64,000 nt of DNA. Origin: Xenorhabdus miraniensis (GTDB taxonomy: Bacteria; Pseudomonadota; Gammaproteobacteria; Enterobacterales; Enterobacteriaceae). Below, in pieces: positions 1 through 9,821 of this stretch. The DNA lies in assembly GCF_002632615.1 (NCBI RefSeq), contig NZ_NITZ01000017.1, positions 47,699 through 111,698 of the forward strand, given 5' to 3'. The position numbers and the translations under genes are program-made. Below the pieces are notes generated by a model that was not told the origin of the DNA, searched no databases, and saw only the letters and a program-made list of their open reading frames with translations. Numbering within the stretch: the first letter of the stretch is position 1; every line of letters begins with the position of its first letter.

Positions 1-5
1 TTTAC

Positions 6-947
6 TTACAAAAGTTGTTCAGGACGACTTTTAGAGGGAGAATGGAGAAGAGGTGCATTAAACAGCGCGGAAAAATCTTTGTTACATACGCGCTGAACGG
101 CGGGATGCTGGATCATCCGCTCTGCAAAGATAACGTAATACTCTTCCTGCACTGAATCCAATCTGCCTACCTCAATAATATCGCTGTCAGCGAAAGTATC
201 ATTGGCATAGAAAGAGGGGGCGATGAAAATGGCATTATGGTACATGCCAAATGCCTTCATCAGTGCGGCATCATCAAATTCTCCCAGAACTTCAACTTGC
301 AGGTTTTTATTGCGTATCCATGCCAGCAGTTTCCTGCCTAGCATTGAACGGCGTCCGGGGATCAACAAGCGGCGCTCTTCCAGACATTCAGGGAATGGTT
401 TTTCCGGGACTGGTGCGCGGCAGTAAAAGCTAATGCTGCATTCTCCCAACTTGACAGAAAATAAGCCTTCCTGCTGGGTGGAGTCAACCGGGCAATCTGA
501 TAAGATCATATCCAACTTATGCTGGCTGAGTTGCTCAAGCAACATTTCATGCGTTGATTCAAAACAACGCAAGTGGATTTTCTCATGCTCTACCACCGTG
601 GTTTCCAACACTTTGCTGACTAAGCGCTTGGACAGAGCATCAGCGACACCAACATCAAACAGTAGGTTTGATTCCCTGCTGTAAGTGACGATATCCATCA
701 TTTCCTGACTGAGTGTAAACATTTTATCCGCATAGCGGAAAATCAATTGCCCCAGTTCAGAGGGCACCAGACCCCTTCCTTGACGTTTAAATAACTTCCC
801 CCCCAAGCGTTCTTCCAACGCCTTGATTTGCCCGGTAATGGTCTGTGGTGTTAAGTACAGCGCTTCTGCTGCACCTACAACAGAGCCTTCCTTACAAACA
901 TGCCAAAAATAGTAAAGGTGGTTAAAGTTTAAATGTGAAACCCGCAT
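6..947 (-). CDS. nhaR: NhaR, LysR-type activator of nhaA
   Basis: LysR-family transcriptional activator of the Na+/H+ antiporter gene nhaA; in E. coli it responds to Na+ and acts in the cytoplasm. The first ~65 residues form a winged HTH and the rest is a LysR substrate-binding domain. The protein reads nearly residue-for-residue like E. coli NhaR (for example [40 protein letters not shown]). I start it at the ATG at 947, giving [11 protein letters not shown], because E. coli NhaR begins there and an AAGGATAA ribosome site lies just upstream; eight more codons are open upstream. It lies 207 bp downstream of nhaA on the same strand, as in E. coli. Confidence 0.96.
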   Translation of the reverse strand: MRVSHLNFNHLYYFWHVCKEGSVVGAAEALYLTPQTITGQIKALEERLGGKLFKRQGRGLVPSELGQLIFRYADKMFTLSQEMMDIVTYSRESNLLFDVGVADALSKRLVSKVLETTVVEHEKIHLRCFESTHEMLLEQLSQHKLDMILSDCPVDSTQQEGLFSVKLGECSISFYCRAPVPEKPFPECLEERRLLIPGRRSMLGRKLLAWIRNKNLQVEVLGEFDDAALMKAFGMYHNAIFIAPSFYANDTFADSDIIEVGRLDSVQEEYYVIFAERMIQHPAVQRVCNKDFSALFNAPLLHSPSKSRPEQLL

Positions 948-1154
948 ATATTTATCCTTGTATTGCCTCACATCTGTACAACAGCCGTGACCAACATTTC
1001 AGGCCGCCAGATTATGGCGTTCTCCTATTTTTTTGATATGAAATATTCGCGGCACAACATGTTCAACTGCTATACCGCGAATATTAAGAAGATGAATTAC
1101 TTCGGAAATTACTTCTGGTTTTGTGTGTAACTTAGTCTATTCATTTGCTTTTGG

Positions 1155-2324
1155 CTACGTTTTTTTCTTCGGTAATAGTATGTTTAATAATCCATAACCG
1201 ACGATGGCGGCGGTTGTAGAGCCAATCAAAATACCCAGACGTGAGTAGGTGCTGAAAGCGTCATTTAGACCTTCGAATGCCAGACCGGAAATAAAGATAG
1301 ACATGGTAAATCCGATTCCACATAAGACAGAAACCGCGAAAATTTGTTTCATGCCAATTTTTTCCGGTAATTTAGCCATTCCCAGTTTTACTGAAATCCA
1401 GCTAAACAGGAAAATTCCCAATGGCTTGCCGATGAACAGGCCGAGCGCAACGCCCGCGGGCAGCATACTTATCAGGCCATCCAAAGTGACACCCTGCAAT
1501 GAAACACCCGCATTGGCAAAAGCAAACAGTGGCAGAATTAAATAAGCGACCCACGGATGTAGTTCATGCTCGAGTGTTTCGGAAGGTGAATCACCTTTTT
1601 TATCGCGCAGAGGGATCAGGAACCCAACGATAACCCCGGCCAGCGTGGCATGAATACCGGATTTTAAGATACAAATCCATAAAACAACACCGACAGCCAG
1701 ATAAACGGATGTTTTGGTTACCCCTTTCCGGTTCATCCAAGCCAGAAGCGCAATCGTAGCCGCAGCCAGACCTAATGCTCCTAAAGAAACGGTTTTGGTA
1801 TAAAACAGAGCGATGATAATGATGACACCTAAATCATCAATAATGGCTAACGCAAGCAAAAATACTTTTAACGCGGTAGGAACACGCCTTCCCAATAACG
1901 CCATAACACCAAGCGCAAAGGCGATATCTGTTGCGGCGGGAATTGCCCAACCTTGCCGCGCGATGTCATCACTACCATTAAACAGTAAATAGACCAGAGC
2001 GGGAGCCAGCATACCTCCAAGGGCAGCAATGGCCGGAAAAATTGCTTTATCACGACCCGCAAGTGAGCCTTCCATGAGTTCACGTTTTACTTCCAGCCCG
2101 ACAATGAGGAAAAACACCGCCATTAATCCATCATTTATCCATAGTAATAATGGCTTATTGATTTCCAATGCCGCGAACTGCACTGCGACAGGAAGGTTGA
2201 GAAATTGATGATAAATATCCTGCAATGGCGTATTCGCCATAGCCAGCGCAATGATGGCCGCTATGATGAGGAGAATTCCTCCTGCTGCCTCTAATTTCAA
2301 AAATTGGCGAATGATTGCAGTCAT
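1155..2324 (-). CDS. nhaA: NhaA, Na+/H+ antiporter
   Basis: Inner-membrane antiporter that exports Na+ in exchange for protons and controls pH and salt homeostasis. The protein is hydrophobic throughout, with about 12 membrane segments. The two adjacent ion-binding aspartates appear in AIIDDLGVI, and the conserved [11 protein letters not shown] and [13 protein letters not shown] stretches are present. About 389 residues, normal for the family. The open frame extends upstream to a TTG at 2351, but the ATG at 2324 ([10 protein letters not shown]) aligns better with the family N-terminus. nhaR follows on the same strand. The dnaJ-nhaA-nhaR order of E. coli is kept but interrupted here by about 1.8 kb of accessory DNA. 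Confidence 0.96.
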   Translation of the reverse strand: MTAIIRQFLKLEAAGGILLIIAAIIALAMANTPLQDIYHQFLNLPVAVQFAALEINKPLLLWINDGLMAVFFLIVGLEVKRELMEGSLAGRDKAIFPAIAALGGMLAPALVYLLFNGSDDIARQGWAIPAATDIAFALGVMALLGRRVPTALKVFLLALAIIDDLGVIIIIALFYTKTVSLGALGLAAATIALLAWMNRKGVTKTSVYLAVGVVLWICILKSGIHATLAGVIVGFLIPLRDKKGDSPSETLEHELHPWVAYLILPLFAFANAGVSLQGVTLDGLISMLPAGVALGLFIGKPLGIFLFSWISVKLGMAKLPEKIGMKQIFAVSVLCGIGFTMSIFISGLAFEGLNDAFSTYSRLGILIGSTTAAIVGYGLLNILLPKKKT

Positions 2325-2529
2325 GAATAAATAACCTATGAAATTGATCAAGGGGTGTATGTTATTCTAGTCATTACTTCGTAAAAAGTAGATTATATAT
2401 GCTATATTGATCGTTATTTTCGAGTTATTTGTTTGTGGAAGTCATGTTTTTAAGCATTGATAAATTTTGATGGATAGCAGAAGATGTTTTTATCATCAAT
2501 TTTTATAATGATATAAATAAAATATCCTA

Positions 2530-2930
2530 TGACAACTTTACTTTTTTGTCTGTCCTCGGTGCGGCTCTATTGCATGCCAGTTGGAATGCTTTAGTAAAGA
2601 TTAGCGCTGATCGGTTCTTGGCTATTTGCTATTAATGGCTGGGTTATGGGAGTGATAATGTATTGCAAATATTGAAATACTGCCGGAAAGAATATTCGCC
2701 AATATTGGAAACAGGGATTGTTGGGGGGATTGATGCAACTACTCAGTTATGGAGTTGTCATTTGGGCGATGAGCTATGCTCCCATTGTGCTGGTTGCTGC
2801 ATTGCGCGAAACTAGTGTGTTATTTGCGATGTTATTGTCTGTCATTCTCCTGCGAGAACCGTTTAGTAAAATGCGATTATTGGCTTGTGTTGTAATTGTT
2901 GCAGGTATTATTGGAACGAAATTGGGATAG
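2530..2930 (+). pseudogene. Decayed EamA/DMT-family transporter
   Basis: Remains of a drug/metabolite transporter. Around 2549-2635 one frame reads LSVLGAALLHASWNALVKIS, the classic first helix of an EamA protein, then hits a stop. The ATG at 2530 is in a different frame, so a frameshift lies near the poly-T run. Further on, 2718-2930 encodes about 70 residues resembling the C-terminal EamA helices (APIVLVAALRETSVLFAM, LLREPF, VIVAGIIGTKLG). The roughly 150 residues between them are missing. A functional member has about 280-300 residues, so this is a gene remnant with an internal deletion and at least one frameshift. Confidence 0.75.
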
Positions 2931-2987
2931 TACTTCATTGAAAAATGAATACCAAAATAGTGGTGCATTTTGTGCAATCTTTTAAAA

Positions 2988-3734
2988 TTACTGTATTATC
3001 TTTGTCCTACTGTGAGGTCGTATCTCTGCCATATATACCACTCTTTTTATGCTATAGTTTATGGCGTTCAAGTTCTCCTCCGTTGCTGGTGACGGATAAT
3101 CTTCAAACTGATGCTCTTGGTATATAGATGTTGCTTTTCCTTTTGAATTCCAGACACTCATTTTTCTTTGCCATCTGGCAATATATTCTTCAGAGGAACA
3201 AGCTATATTAGCCCACGGGTCACATACCCAAGAGTGATCTGGGAGTGCTCTATATAGATGATTTAGAGTTGGTTTATGCTGAGTTTCTCTAGGGTGGGTA
3301 ATAACAGCGATACAATGATCGTAGGGATCGCCAAACATCAGGAACAGTATATAAATGGGGTTCATTATGTAATCTTCATTCCCTCTGCCACGACCATTTT
3401 TACTAAACCATCTTAAGATATCATTATATCGATGTATAGCTAAGTAGTTGAATGCCGCTATCGTTAATTCACCACAGTTCCCAACTAATTGTTCATCGTG
3501 CTTAGAACTAAATAGGCAGTGTCGATATTTATCAGTAATATGATTTATTTCACGAAGTTGATCTGAAAATTCATCATGTTTATCTTCCCTTGCCCTGATA
3601 TTATCTGGTGTATACCTTGCCATTTTATTTGGTGTTAGTTTTGTATAGTTACGATAGGTTTTATTCGATGTTTTACCTTTAAAGATATTCCGTGAATGTT
3701 GAATTGCATCCTGTAAGATATTCTCAATCATCAT
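2988..3734 (-). CDS. Putative papain-like cysteine effector
   Basis: A 248-residue protein I do not recognise by name. What can be seen is a spaced Cys-His-Asp pattern typical of papain-fold proteases, deamidases and acyltransferases: C87 in GNCGEL at the start of a helix, H140 in YDHCIAVI in a hydrophobic strand, and D172 in VCDPWAN. The same spacing occurs in cysteine-type effectors of plant and animal pathogens; this is inference from the motif, not a family assignment. The N-terminus (first ~60 residues) is basic and polar, with no signal peptide or membrane segment. A GAGGTTAAG ribosome site precedes tandem ATGs at 3734 and 3731. It stands alone between nhaA and dnaJ, downstream of an octamer repeat array, in AT-rich DNA that looks acquired. 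Confidence 0.6.
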   Translation of the reverse strand: MMIENILQDAIQHSRNIFKGKTSNKTYRNYTKLTPNKMARYTPDNIRAREDKHDEFSDQLREINHITDKYRHCLFSSKHDEQLVGNCGELTIAAFNYLAIHRYNDILRWFSKNGRGRGNEDYIMNPIYILFLMFGDPYDHCIAVITHPRETQHKPTLNHLYRALPDHSWVCDPWANIACSSEEYIARWQRKMSVWNSKGKATSIYQEHQFEDYPSPATEENLNAINYSIKRVVYMAEIRPHSRTKIIQ

Positions 3735-3902
3735 CTTAACCTCATAATAATTAATTAGAATGGTAAAAGCTATGCTGTGTGTGAGTATATTTGATGAATA
3801 TGGTGTGGGTACGGAATTATAATGTCATACATTACTATGTGGGATAGTCTGCTCTATTTTTAGCAAAACTTCAATCAGAGAATTGGGTATGTTAGTGTTA
3901 TA

Positions 3903-4030
3903 TTAATAAATTAATAAATTAATAAATTAATAAATTAATAAATTAATAAATTAATAAATTAATAAATTAATAAATTAATAAATTAATAAATTAATAAATT
4001 AATAAATTAATAAATTAATAAATTAATAAA
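3903..4030. repeat. 16-copy TTAATAAA tandem repeat
   Basis: Sixteen perfect head-to-tail copies of the octamer TTAATAAA (128 bp), with no interruptions. The array lies between the dnaJ 3' hairpin and the start of the putative effector gene at 3734, that is, 170-300 bp upstream of that gene. Perfect arrays of this length usually vary in copy number through slipped-strand synthesis. It is not in a coding frame, so any effect would be on transcription or DNA structure. Confidence 0.97.
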
Positions 4031-4072
4031 TCCCTGCTTATTATCAATTAATTATAAGGATAATAGCAGGGA
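4031..4072 (-). terminator. Hairpin downstream of dnaJ
   Basis: An inverted repeat with arms TCCCTGCT(T)ATTATC and GGATAATAGCAGGGA around an AT-rich loop, 32 bp past the dnaJ stop codon. On the minus strand it is followed by the A/T-rich octamer array, so it can serve as the dnaKJ terminator. Confidence 0.6.
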
Positions 4073-4104
4073 TTATTAACAAAGATCTCACTAAGGTAAT
4101 TAAA

Positions 4105-5232
4105 TTACTTAGTCAAATCATCAAAAAACTTCTTCACGCCATCAAGGAAGCTCTTGGAACGAGGGCTATTAGTTTCACCACTTTTCCCGCCAAAAGACTC
4201 CCCCAATTTACGCATCAGCTCTTTTTGTTCTTCATTCAACTTCACAGGTGTTTCTACCACAACGCGGCACAGCAAGTCGCCTTGAACACCACCACGGACG
4301 GATTTAACGCCTTTACCTTTCATACGGAACAGTTTGCCGGTCTGGGTCTCTGCCGGGATTTTCAGGCTAACACGACCATCAAGGGTAGGGACTTCAATTT
4401 CACCACCCAATGCCGCAGTTGCGAAGTTGATCGGAACTTCACAATAGAGGTTACTGCCATCACGTTCAAAGATATGGTGAGCTTTGACTTGAACCTGAAC
4501 GTACAAATCGCCGGATGGTGCACCGTGTTCACCTGCTTCACCTTCACCACTTAAGCGAATGCGGTCACCAGTATCGACGCCGGCAGGGATCTTAACAGAC
4601 AGGGTCTTGTATTTTTCAACGCGCCCATGTCCATGACATTTACCGCAAGGATTCTTGATGATTTTTCCACGGCCATGACACTGAGGGCAAGGCTGTTGAA
4701 CCGCGAAGAACCCTTGGCGCATTTGTACTTGGCCTGCACCGTGACAGGTTGAACACGTTTCCGGGCTGGTGCCTGCTTTTGCTCCGCTGCCATGACAAGT
4801 ATCACAAGTTTCCAATGTTGGAATACGGATCTCTTTGGTCACACCACGGACAGCTTCTTCCAGGGTTAATTCCATATTGTAACGCAGGTCTGAACCACGG
4901 CTATGGCGCTGTTGACGGCGGCCACCACCGAAAATATCTCCGAAAACGTCACCAAAGATATCGCTAAAGTCAGCTCCGCCACCTGCGCCACCACCCATAC
5001 CACCATGTTCAAAGGCAGCATGACCATATTGGTCATAAGCAGCGCGTTTCTGAGAATCCGTCAGGATTTCATACGCTTCTTTAATTTCTTTGAATTTATT
5101 TTCTGCGTCTTTATCGCCCTGATTACGGTCAGGGTGATATTTCATTGCCAGACGCTTATAGGCTTTTTTGATCTCTTTTTCGTCTGCGGTTTTGGAAACT
5201 CCCAAAACTTCGTAATAATCTTTTTTTGCCAT
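4105..5232 (-). CDS. dnaJ: DnaJ (Hsp40) co-chaperone
   Basis: Co-chaperone that delivers unfolded proteins to DnaK and stimulates its ATPase. Domains in order: J domain with the HPD tripeptide in YHPDRNQ; Gly/Phe-rich linker ([12 protein letters not shown]); zinc-binding region with four CxxCxGxG repeats ([32 protein letters not shown]); and C-terminal substrate-binding domains. 375 residues, against 376 in E. coli. The frame is open seven codons further upstream, but the ATG at 5232 gives the conserved [11 protein letters not shown]. It follows dnaK with a 105 bp gap containing two stable hairpins and probably shares the dnaK heat-shock transcript. Confidence 0.98.
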   Translation of the reverse strand: MAKKDYYEVLGVSKTADEKEIKKAYKRLAMKYHPDRNQGDKDAENKFKEIKEAYEILTDSQKRAAYDQYGHAAFEHGGMGGGAGGGADFSDIFGDVFGDIFGGGRRQQRHSRGSDLRYNMELTLEEAVRGVTKEIRIPTLETCDTCHGSGAKAGTSPETCSTCHGAGQVQMRQGFFAVQQPCPQCHGRGKIIKNPCGKCHGHGRVEKYKTLSVKIPAGVDTGDRIRLSGEGEAGEHGAPSGDLYVQVQVKAHHIFERDGSNLYCEVPINFATAALGGEIEVPTLDGRVSLKIPAETQTGKLFRMKGKGVKSVRGGVQGDLLCRVVVETPVKLNEEQKELMRKLGESFGGKSGETNSPRSKSFLDGVKKFFDDLTK

Positions 5233-5258
5233 CGTATTGTTTACCCTTAACACGCACG

Positions 5259-5320
5259 CACGGGCGTAGAGTTACCTCAACGCCCGTGTCAGTTAACAAG
5301 TAACAGGCGCCCTGTTACTT
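5259..5320 (-). other. Two hairpins in the dnaK-dnaJ gap
   Basis: Two inverted repeats lie between the dnaK stop and the dnaJ start. One has 9 bp arms (CACGGGCGT at 5259-5267, ACGCCCGTG at 5280-5288). The other has 10 bp arms with a 3-base loop (AAGTAACAGG at 5298-5307, CCTGTTACTT at 5311-5320). No long U tract follows either on the minus strand. They may attenuate transcription or protect the mRNA, giving less DnaJ than DnaK; that role is inference. Confidence 0.55.
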
Positions 5321-5337
5321 TTGCCCGCTAAGGGCTA

Positions 5338-7248
5338 TTATTTTTTGTCTTTAACTTCTTCGAATTCAGCGTCTACAACGTCGTCTTCTTTTTTCGCGTT
5401 GCTTGCGCCAGCGTCAGCAGCACCAGCCTGAGCTTGTTGTTGTGCGATTTCCAGCAGTTTCTTGGACGCTTCAACCAGAGCTTGGATCTTCGCTTCGATG
5501 TCAGCTTTGTCTTCGCCTTTCGCCGCAGTTTCCAGCTCAGAAGTTGCTTTCTCGATTGCTGCTTTATCGTCCGCAGGCAGTTTGTCACCCGCTTCTTCAA
5601 CTTGTTTACGAGTACCGTGAACCAGTTGGTCAGCTTGGTTACGAACCTGAACCAGCTCTTCAAACTTACGGTCAGCTTCTGCGTTTGCTTCTGCATCGCG
5701 TACCATCTGTTGGATTTCTTCTTCGTTCAGACCAGAAGAAGCCTTGATGGTGATATTTTGCTCACGACCTGAGTTTTTATCCTTCGCAGAAACATGCAGG
5801 ATACCGTCAGCATCGATGTCGAAAGTCACTTCGATCTGCGGAGTGCCGCGCATTGCTGGCTGAATGCCATCCAGGTTGAACTGGCCCAGAGATTTGTTAT
5901 CGCCGGCACGCTTACGTTCACCTTGCAGTACGTGAATAGTTACCGCAGATTGGTTGTCTTCTGCTGTAGAGAACACTTGGCTATGCTTGGTTGGGATAGT
6001 GGTGTTCTTAGAAATCAGGGAAGTCATTACGCCGCCCATGGTTTCAATACCCAGAGACAGTGGCGTTACGTCCAACAGCAGAACGTCTTTCACGTCACCT
6101 GCCAATACGCCGCCCTGAACCGCTGCACCCATCGCAACTGCTTCGTCCGGGTTCACGTCTTTACGTGGTTCTTTGCCGAAGAAGTCTGCAACGGCTTTCT
6201 GAACCATTGGCATACGAGTCTGGCCGCCAACCAGAATAACGTCGTGAACGTCAGAGACAGACAGACCCGCGTCATTCAGAGCAACTCTCAGTGGCTCGAT
6301 AGAACGTTTCACCAGATCTTCAACCAGTGATTCCAGTTTCGCACGAGTCACTTTAACGTTCATGTGCTTAGGACCCGTTGCATCTGCGGTGATATATGGC
6401 AGATTCACGTCAGTCTGCTGTGCAGAAGAAAGCTCGATTTTCGCTTTTTCTGCGGCTTCTTTCAGGCGCTGCATTGCCAGCGGGTCGTTACGCAGGTCGA
6501 TGCCTTGTTCTTTTTTGAATTCGTCAACCAGATAGTTGATCATACGGCTGTCGAAATCTTCACCACCTAAGTGAGTATCACCGTTGGTTGCCAGAACTTC
6601 ATACGTTTTTTCGCCATCAACTTCGTCGATTTCGATGATAGAGATATCGAAAGTACCGCCACCCAAGTCATAAACAGCGATAGTGCGGTTGCCCACTTCT
6701 TTGTCCAGACCATAAGCCAGTGCAGCAGCAGTGGGTTCGTTGATGATACGCTTAACTTCCAGACCTGCGATACGGCCGGCATCTTTGGTTGCTTGACGCT
6801 GTGCATCGTTGAAGTATGCAGGAACAGTAATAACCGCTTCAGTAATTGGTTCGCCCAGATAATCTTCTGCTGTTTTCTTCATCTTTTTCAGAACTTCAGC
6901 AGAAATCTGAGGTGGTGCCATTTTCTGGCCTTTCACTTCCAGCCATGCGTCGCCGTTATCAGCTGACGTGATTTTGTATGGCATGATAGCGACGTCACGC
7001 TGAACTTCTTCGTCCTGAAAACGACGGCCGATCAAACGCTTAATGGCGAACAGGGTATTCTGCGGGTTAGTAACAGCCTGACGTTTAGCTGGTTGACCAA
7101 CCAGAGTTTCACCATCCTGAGTATATGCGATGATTGAAGGTGTGGTACGGTCACCCTCACTGTTTTCAAGCACACGAGTGGTTGTGCCGTCCATAATTGC
7201 TACACAAGAATTGGTAGTTCCCAAGTCGATACCAATGATTTTACCCAT
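5338..7248 (-). CDS. dnaK: DnaK (Hsp70) chaperone
   Basis: ATP-driven chaperone of the heat-shock response. The N-terminal nucleotide-binding domain opens with [11 protein letters not shown] and carries the DLGGGTFD phosphate loop. The conserved linker [13 protein letters not shown] precedes the substrate-binding domain. A helical lid follows, and the C-terminal tail ends in an acidic stretch (EFEEVKDKK). 636 residues, against 638 in E. coli. The start is fixed by GGAGGCG just upstream of the ATG at 7248. A sigma-32 promoter lies about 160 bp upstream (7407-7435), and dnaJ follows in the same operon. Confidence 0.99.
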   Translation of the reverse strand: MGKIIGIDLGTTNSCVAIMDGTTTRVLENSEGDRTTPSIIAYTQDGETLVGQPAKRQAVTNPQNTLFAIKRLIGRRFQDEEVQRDVAIMPYKITSADNGDAWLEVKGQKMAPPQISAEVLKKMKKTAEDYLGEPITEAVITVPAYFNDAQRQATKDAGRIAGLEVKRIINEPTAAALAYGLDKEVGNRTIAVYDLGGGTFDISIIEIDEVDGEKTYEVLATNGDTHLGGEDFDSRMINYLVDEFKKEQGIDLRNDPLAMQRLKEAAEKAKIELSSAQQTDVNLPYITADATGPKHMNVKVTRAKLESLVEDLVKRSIEPLRVALNDAGLSVSDVHDVILVGGQTRMPMVQKAVADFFGKEPRKDVNPDEAVAMGAAVQGGVLAGDVKDVLLLDVTPLSLGIETMGGVMTSLISKNTTIPTKHSQVFSTAEDNQSAVTIHVLQGERKRAGDNKSLGQFNLDGIQPAMRGTPQIEVTFDIDADGILHVSAKDKNSGREQNITIKASSGLNEEEIQQMVRDAEANAEADRKFEELVQVRNQADQLVHGTRKQVEEAGDKLPADDKAAIEKATSELETAAKGEDKADIEAKIQALVEASKKLLEIAQQQAQAGAADAGASNAKKEDDVVDAEFEEVKDKK

Positions 7249-7406
7249 CTAAACGCCTCCACAAAGAATTCATATATTCGGTCAAGTTACTAAGCTATAT
7301 GAGGACGAATGTTTGCTTTTCAATGGCACTGATTGCCAGAAATTCCTCATTATTTATGTTTTCAGTTAGTGCTGAAATACCAGTAGTAACTGTAGTTGAT
7401 TCTTAG

Positions 7407-7435
7407 ATGGGGTCATTCGTCTCATCATCAAGGGG
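7407..7435 (-). promoter_or_regulatory. Sigma-32 heat-shock promoter of dnaKJ
   Basis: Read on the minus strand: CCCCTTGAT as the -35 element, a 14-base spacer, then CCCCAT as the -10 element. This is the sigma-32 consensus and closely resembles the E. coli dnaK P1 promoter (CCCCTTGATGA...GACCCCAT). The transcript would start about 155 bp upstream of the dnaK ATG. Confidence 0.88.
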
Positions 7436-7601
7436 TCGATTGAAAAAAAATTGAAGTTTAATTAAAAATTTTTTCCCCAAGGCCATTGTGTAGTTGATGC
7501 CATCACATTATGATTCGCCGCCTTTTATAGTTTCTTGGCGAAATAAAGTGCCTTGATAACTTTTTTAATATTTTGTTTTATCTGTATTTTTCAGGGGAAT
7601 T

Positions 7602-8174
7602 ATGAATTCTAGTAAGTTGGCGAACCCAGGCCCGTTGGGCTTAATGGGTTTTGGTATGACAACCATTTTGTTGAATCTGCATAATGCAGGTTTTTTCCCA
7701 TTGACGTCGGTTATTTTGAGCATGGGCATTTTTTACGGTGGGTTGGCTCAGGTGCTGGCAGGCATTTTTGAGTACAAAAAAGGAAACACTTTTGCTGCGA
7801 CCGCATTTACTTCTTACGGTATGTTTTGGTTGAGTCTGATTGGTTTGCTTTTCCTGCCAACAATGGGACTGGCAGAAGCAACCAGCCATGAATTCCTCGG
7901 CGTTTACCTCGCCTTGTGGGGAATTTTCACTTTGTTTATGTTCTTTGGTACGTTGAAAGCCAACCGTGTCCTGCAATTTGTGTTTGGCAGCCTGACTCTG
8001 CTGTTTGCATTATTGGCAATTGGTAATATCACGGGCAATGCCAGTATCTTGACGTTCGCGGGTTTTGAAGGCGTTATCTGTGGTGCGAGTGCTTTCTATC
8101 TGGCAATGGCTGAGGTTCTGAATGAACAATATGGCCGTACTATTTTGCCGATTGGTGAAGTGAAACACGCTTAA
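7602..8174 (+). CDS. satP: SatP, acetate/succinate:H+ symporter
   Basis: Inner-membrane acetate and succinate importer of the AceTr (GPR1/FUN34/YaaH) family. The family signature NPGPLGLMGFGMTT stands at residues ~8-21, followed by six hydrophobic segments. The protein matches E. coli SatP (YaaH) over almost its whole length (EYKKGNTF, TAFTSYGMFW, LAMAEVLNEQYGRT). An AGGGGAATT ribosome site precedes the ATG. In E. coli satP adjoins mog; here about 21 kb of accessory DNA separates them. A simple hairpin follows the stop codon. Confidence 0.97.
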   Translation: MNSSKLANPGPLGLMGFGMTTILLNLHNAGFFPLTSVILSMGIFYGGLAQVLAGIFEYKKGNTFAATAFTSYGMFWLSLIGLLFLPTMGLAEATSHEFLGVYLALWGIFTLFMFFGTLKANRVLQFVFGSLTLLFALLAIGNITGNASILTFAGFEGVICGASAFYLAMAEVLNEQYGRTILPIGEVKHA

Positions 8175-8184
8175 CCGTTTTCAG

Positions 8185-8212
8185 ACAGGATGAGTATTTG
8201 TGCTCATCCTGT
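8185..8212. terminator. Hairpin between satP and the MFS gene
   Basis: Perfect 10 bp arms (ACAGGATGAG and CTCATCCTGT) around an 8-base loop, 10 bp past the satP stop and between converging genes. The U tract is short, so termination strength is uncertain. Confidence 0.6.
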
Positions 8213-8246
8213 GTTATGTCATTTAACTCACTTTGCCTGCTTTTTC

Positions 8247-9518
8247 TTACATTGCTTTTTTTCGCAAATAGAATCCCAATAAGATGCCGACAGCCGATAA
8301 TGTCATCATATAGTAGGCGGGTGCCAGTGAAGTATATTTCAATAGCAGGGTAACGAGGATCGGAGTCAGCCCACCAAAAATGGCATAGGCCAAGTTATAT
8401 GAAAATGAAATGCCGCTGAAACGTACTTCTGCCGGATAACTTTTAACCATAACGAATGGTGCTGAGCTAATCACACCAACAGCTAATCCGGTAATGGCAT
8501 AAACACTAAATAATTTGAGCGGTTCATCGCTGATATTATGATAGAAAAACCATGTCGCGGCAGCTAATAGAATACAGCCGACGATCAACACGATACCCGC
8601 ACCACATTTATCACATAAATACCCTACGAATATACAACTCGCCGCCAACGAGATGATCGCAAGGCTGTTTGCTTTCAGGGTAATTGATTGCTCCAGATGA
8701 AATACCGTCTGCATATAGGTTGGTGCCATCAGGATAATGACTACGATGCCAGCGGAAAGCAGCCATGTTAATAGCATAGAGATCGTGATGGCGCGTTTGT
8801 GATTAAAGATAACGGATTTTAGTGGCAGTTCTTCCGCCAGCGCTTTACGTTCCTGCATTTCCTTGAAGATAGGAGTTTCATGCAGCCAACGGCGCAGGTA
8901 CATGGCACACAGACCGAAAACACCACCCAAAAAGAATGGGAGACGCCATGCCCAATCCAAGACTTCCTGCTTGGTATAAATGGAAGTAATCATGGTTGCC
9001 ACTAAAGAGCCAAACAAAATACCCATGGTCAATCCTGCTGTCAAAACGCCACAGGCAAAGCCTATGCGCTTATGAGGGACGTGCTCTGCCACAAAGACCC
9101 ATGCTCCGGGTACTTCTCCTCCAATCGCAGCTCCCTGCATGATTCGCATTAGCAAGAGCAGTACAGGAGCGGCAATGCCAATCGCATCATAGGTGGGCAG
9201 CATTCCAATGATCAGTGTTGGTACGGCCATCAGGAATATACTGAGTGAAAACATCTTCTTGCGCCCAATAAGATCACCAAAATGAGCCATGATGATCCCA
9301 CCTAACGGCCGAGCTAAATAGCCGGCAGCAAAAATACCAAATGTTTGTAGTTGTCTGAGCCATTCAGGTATATCCGCAGGGAAAAACAGTTCTCCAAGCG
9401 CAACGGCAAAGAAGACAAAGATAATAAAGTCGTAAAACTCCAGTGCACCACCCAAGGCGGCCAAAGACAGAGTTTTATAGTCCTGCCTGTTTAATGAACG
9501 ATTTTGATGTTGTGACAT
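8247..9518 (-). CDS. MFS metabolite:H+ symporter (MHS family)
   Basis: A 423-residue major facilitator protein with about 12 membrane helices. The start GALEFYDFIIFVFFAVALG and the loop GDLIGRKKMF are typical of the metabolite:H+ symporter group (ProP, ShiA, YhjE), which import organic acids or osmolytes. RIMQGAAIGGEVPGAWVFVAEH is the usual helix 4-5 region. The substrate cannot be read from the sequence. It converges with satP and ends the minus-strand series, but a ~300 bp gap (9519-9821, with nothing recognisable) separates it from the biosynthetic operon, so it may not belong to that pathway. Confidence 0.85.
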   Translation of the reverse strand: MSQHQNRSLNRQDYKTLSLAALGGALEFYDFIIFVFFAVALGELFFPADIPEWLRQLQTFGIFAAGYLARPLGGIIMAHFGDLIGRKKMFSLSIFLMAVPTLIIGMLPTYDAIGIAAPVLLLLMRIMQGAAIGGEVPGAWVFVAEHVPHKRIGFACGVLTAGLTMGILFGSLVATMITSIYTKQEVLDWAWRLPFFLGGVFGLCAMYLRRWLHETPIFKEMQERKALAEELPLKSVIFNHKRAITISMLLTWLLSAGIVVIILMAPTYMQTVFHLEQSITLKANSLAIISLAASCIFVGYLCDKCGAGIVLIVGCILLAAATWFFYHNISDEPLKLFSVYAITGLAVGVISSAPFVMVKSYPAEVRFSGISFSYNLAYAIFGGLTPILVTLLLKYTSLAPAYYMMTLSAVGILLGFYLRKKAM

Positions 9519-9821
9519 AATTTACCGATTTATAGTTATAAAATGAGGTTTTTTATTATTATTTTCAATGGGTCGATTTTTTTGTGACGAATGAAAATAA
9601 AACTTATCCTATATTAAAAGGTGTTTATTCTGCAATTTTTTAAATGAAACGATATCTGGTGATATGTCGCTTAGGTCTGGGCAGAAGGAGAGCTTACGTC
9701 TGTCTATCAGTTTGTATATCAGGAAAATTTAAAATGGAAGAATACTCAGCCCACACGTTGAATAACCTTTTATCAATTGAAGGTGCGGAGTGCTCTTCCA
9801 CAGCGATATTAATATCAGGGA

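Noticed and set aside
5794..6330. Long antisense frames inside dnaK and dnaJ
   Set aside because: They are complements of strongly conserved chaperone codons and encode low-complexity His/Cys/Gln-rich sequences.
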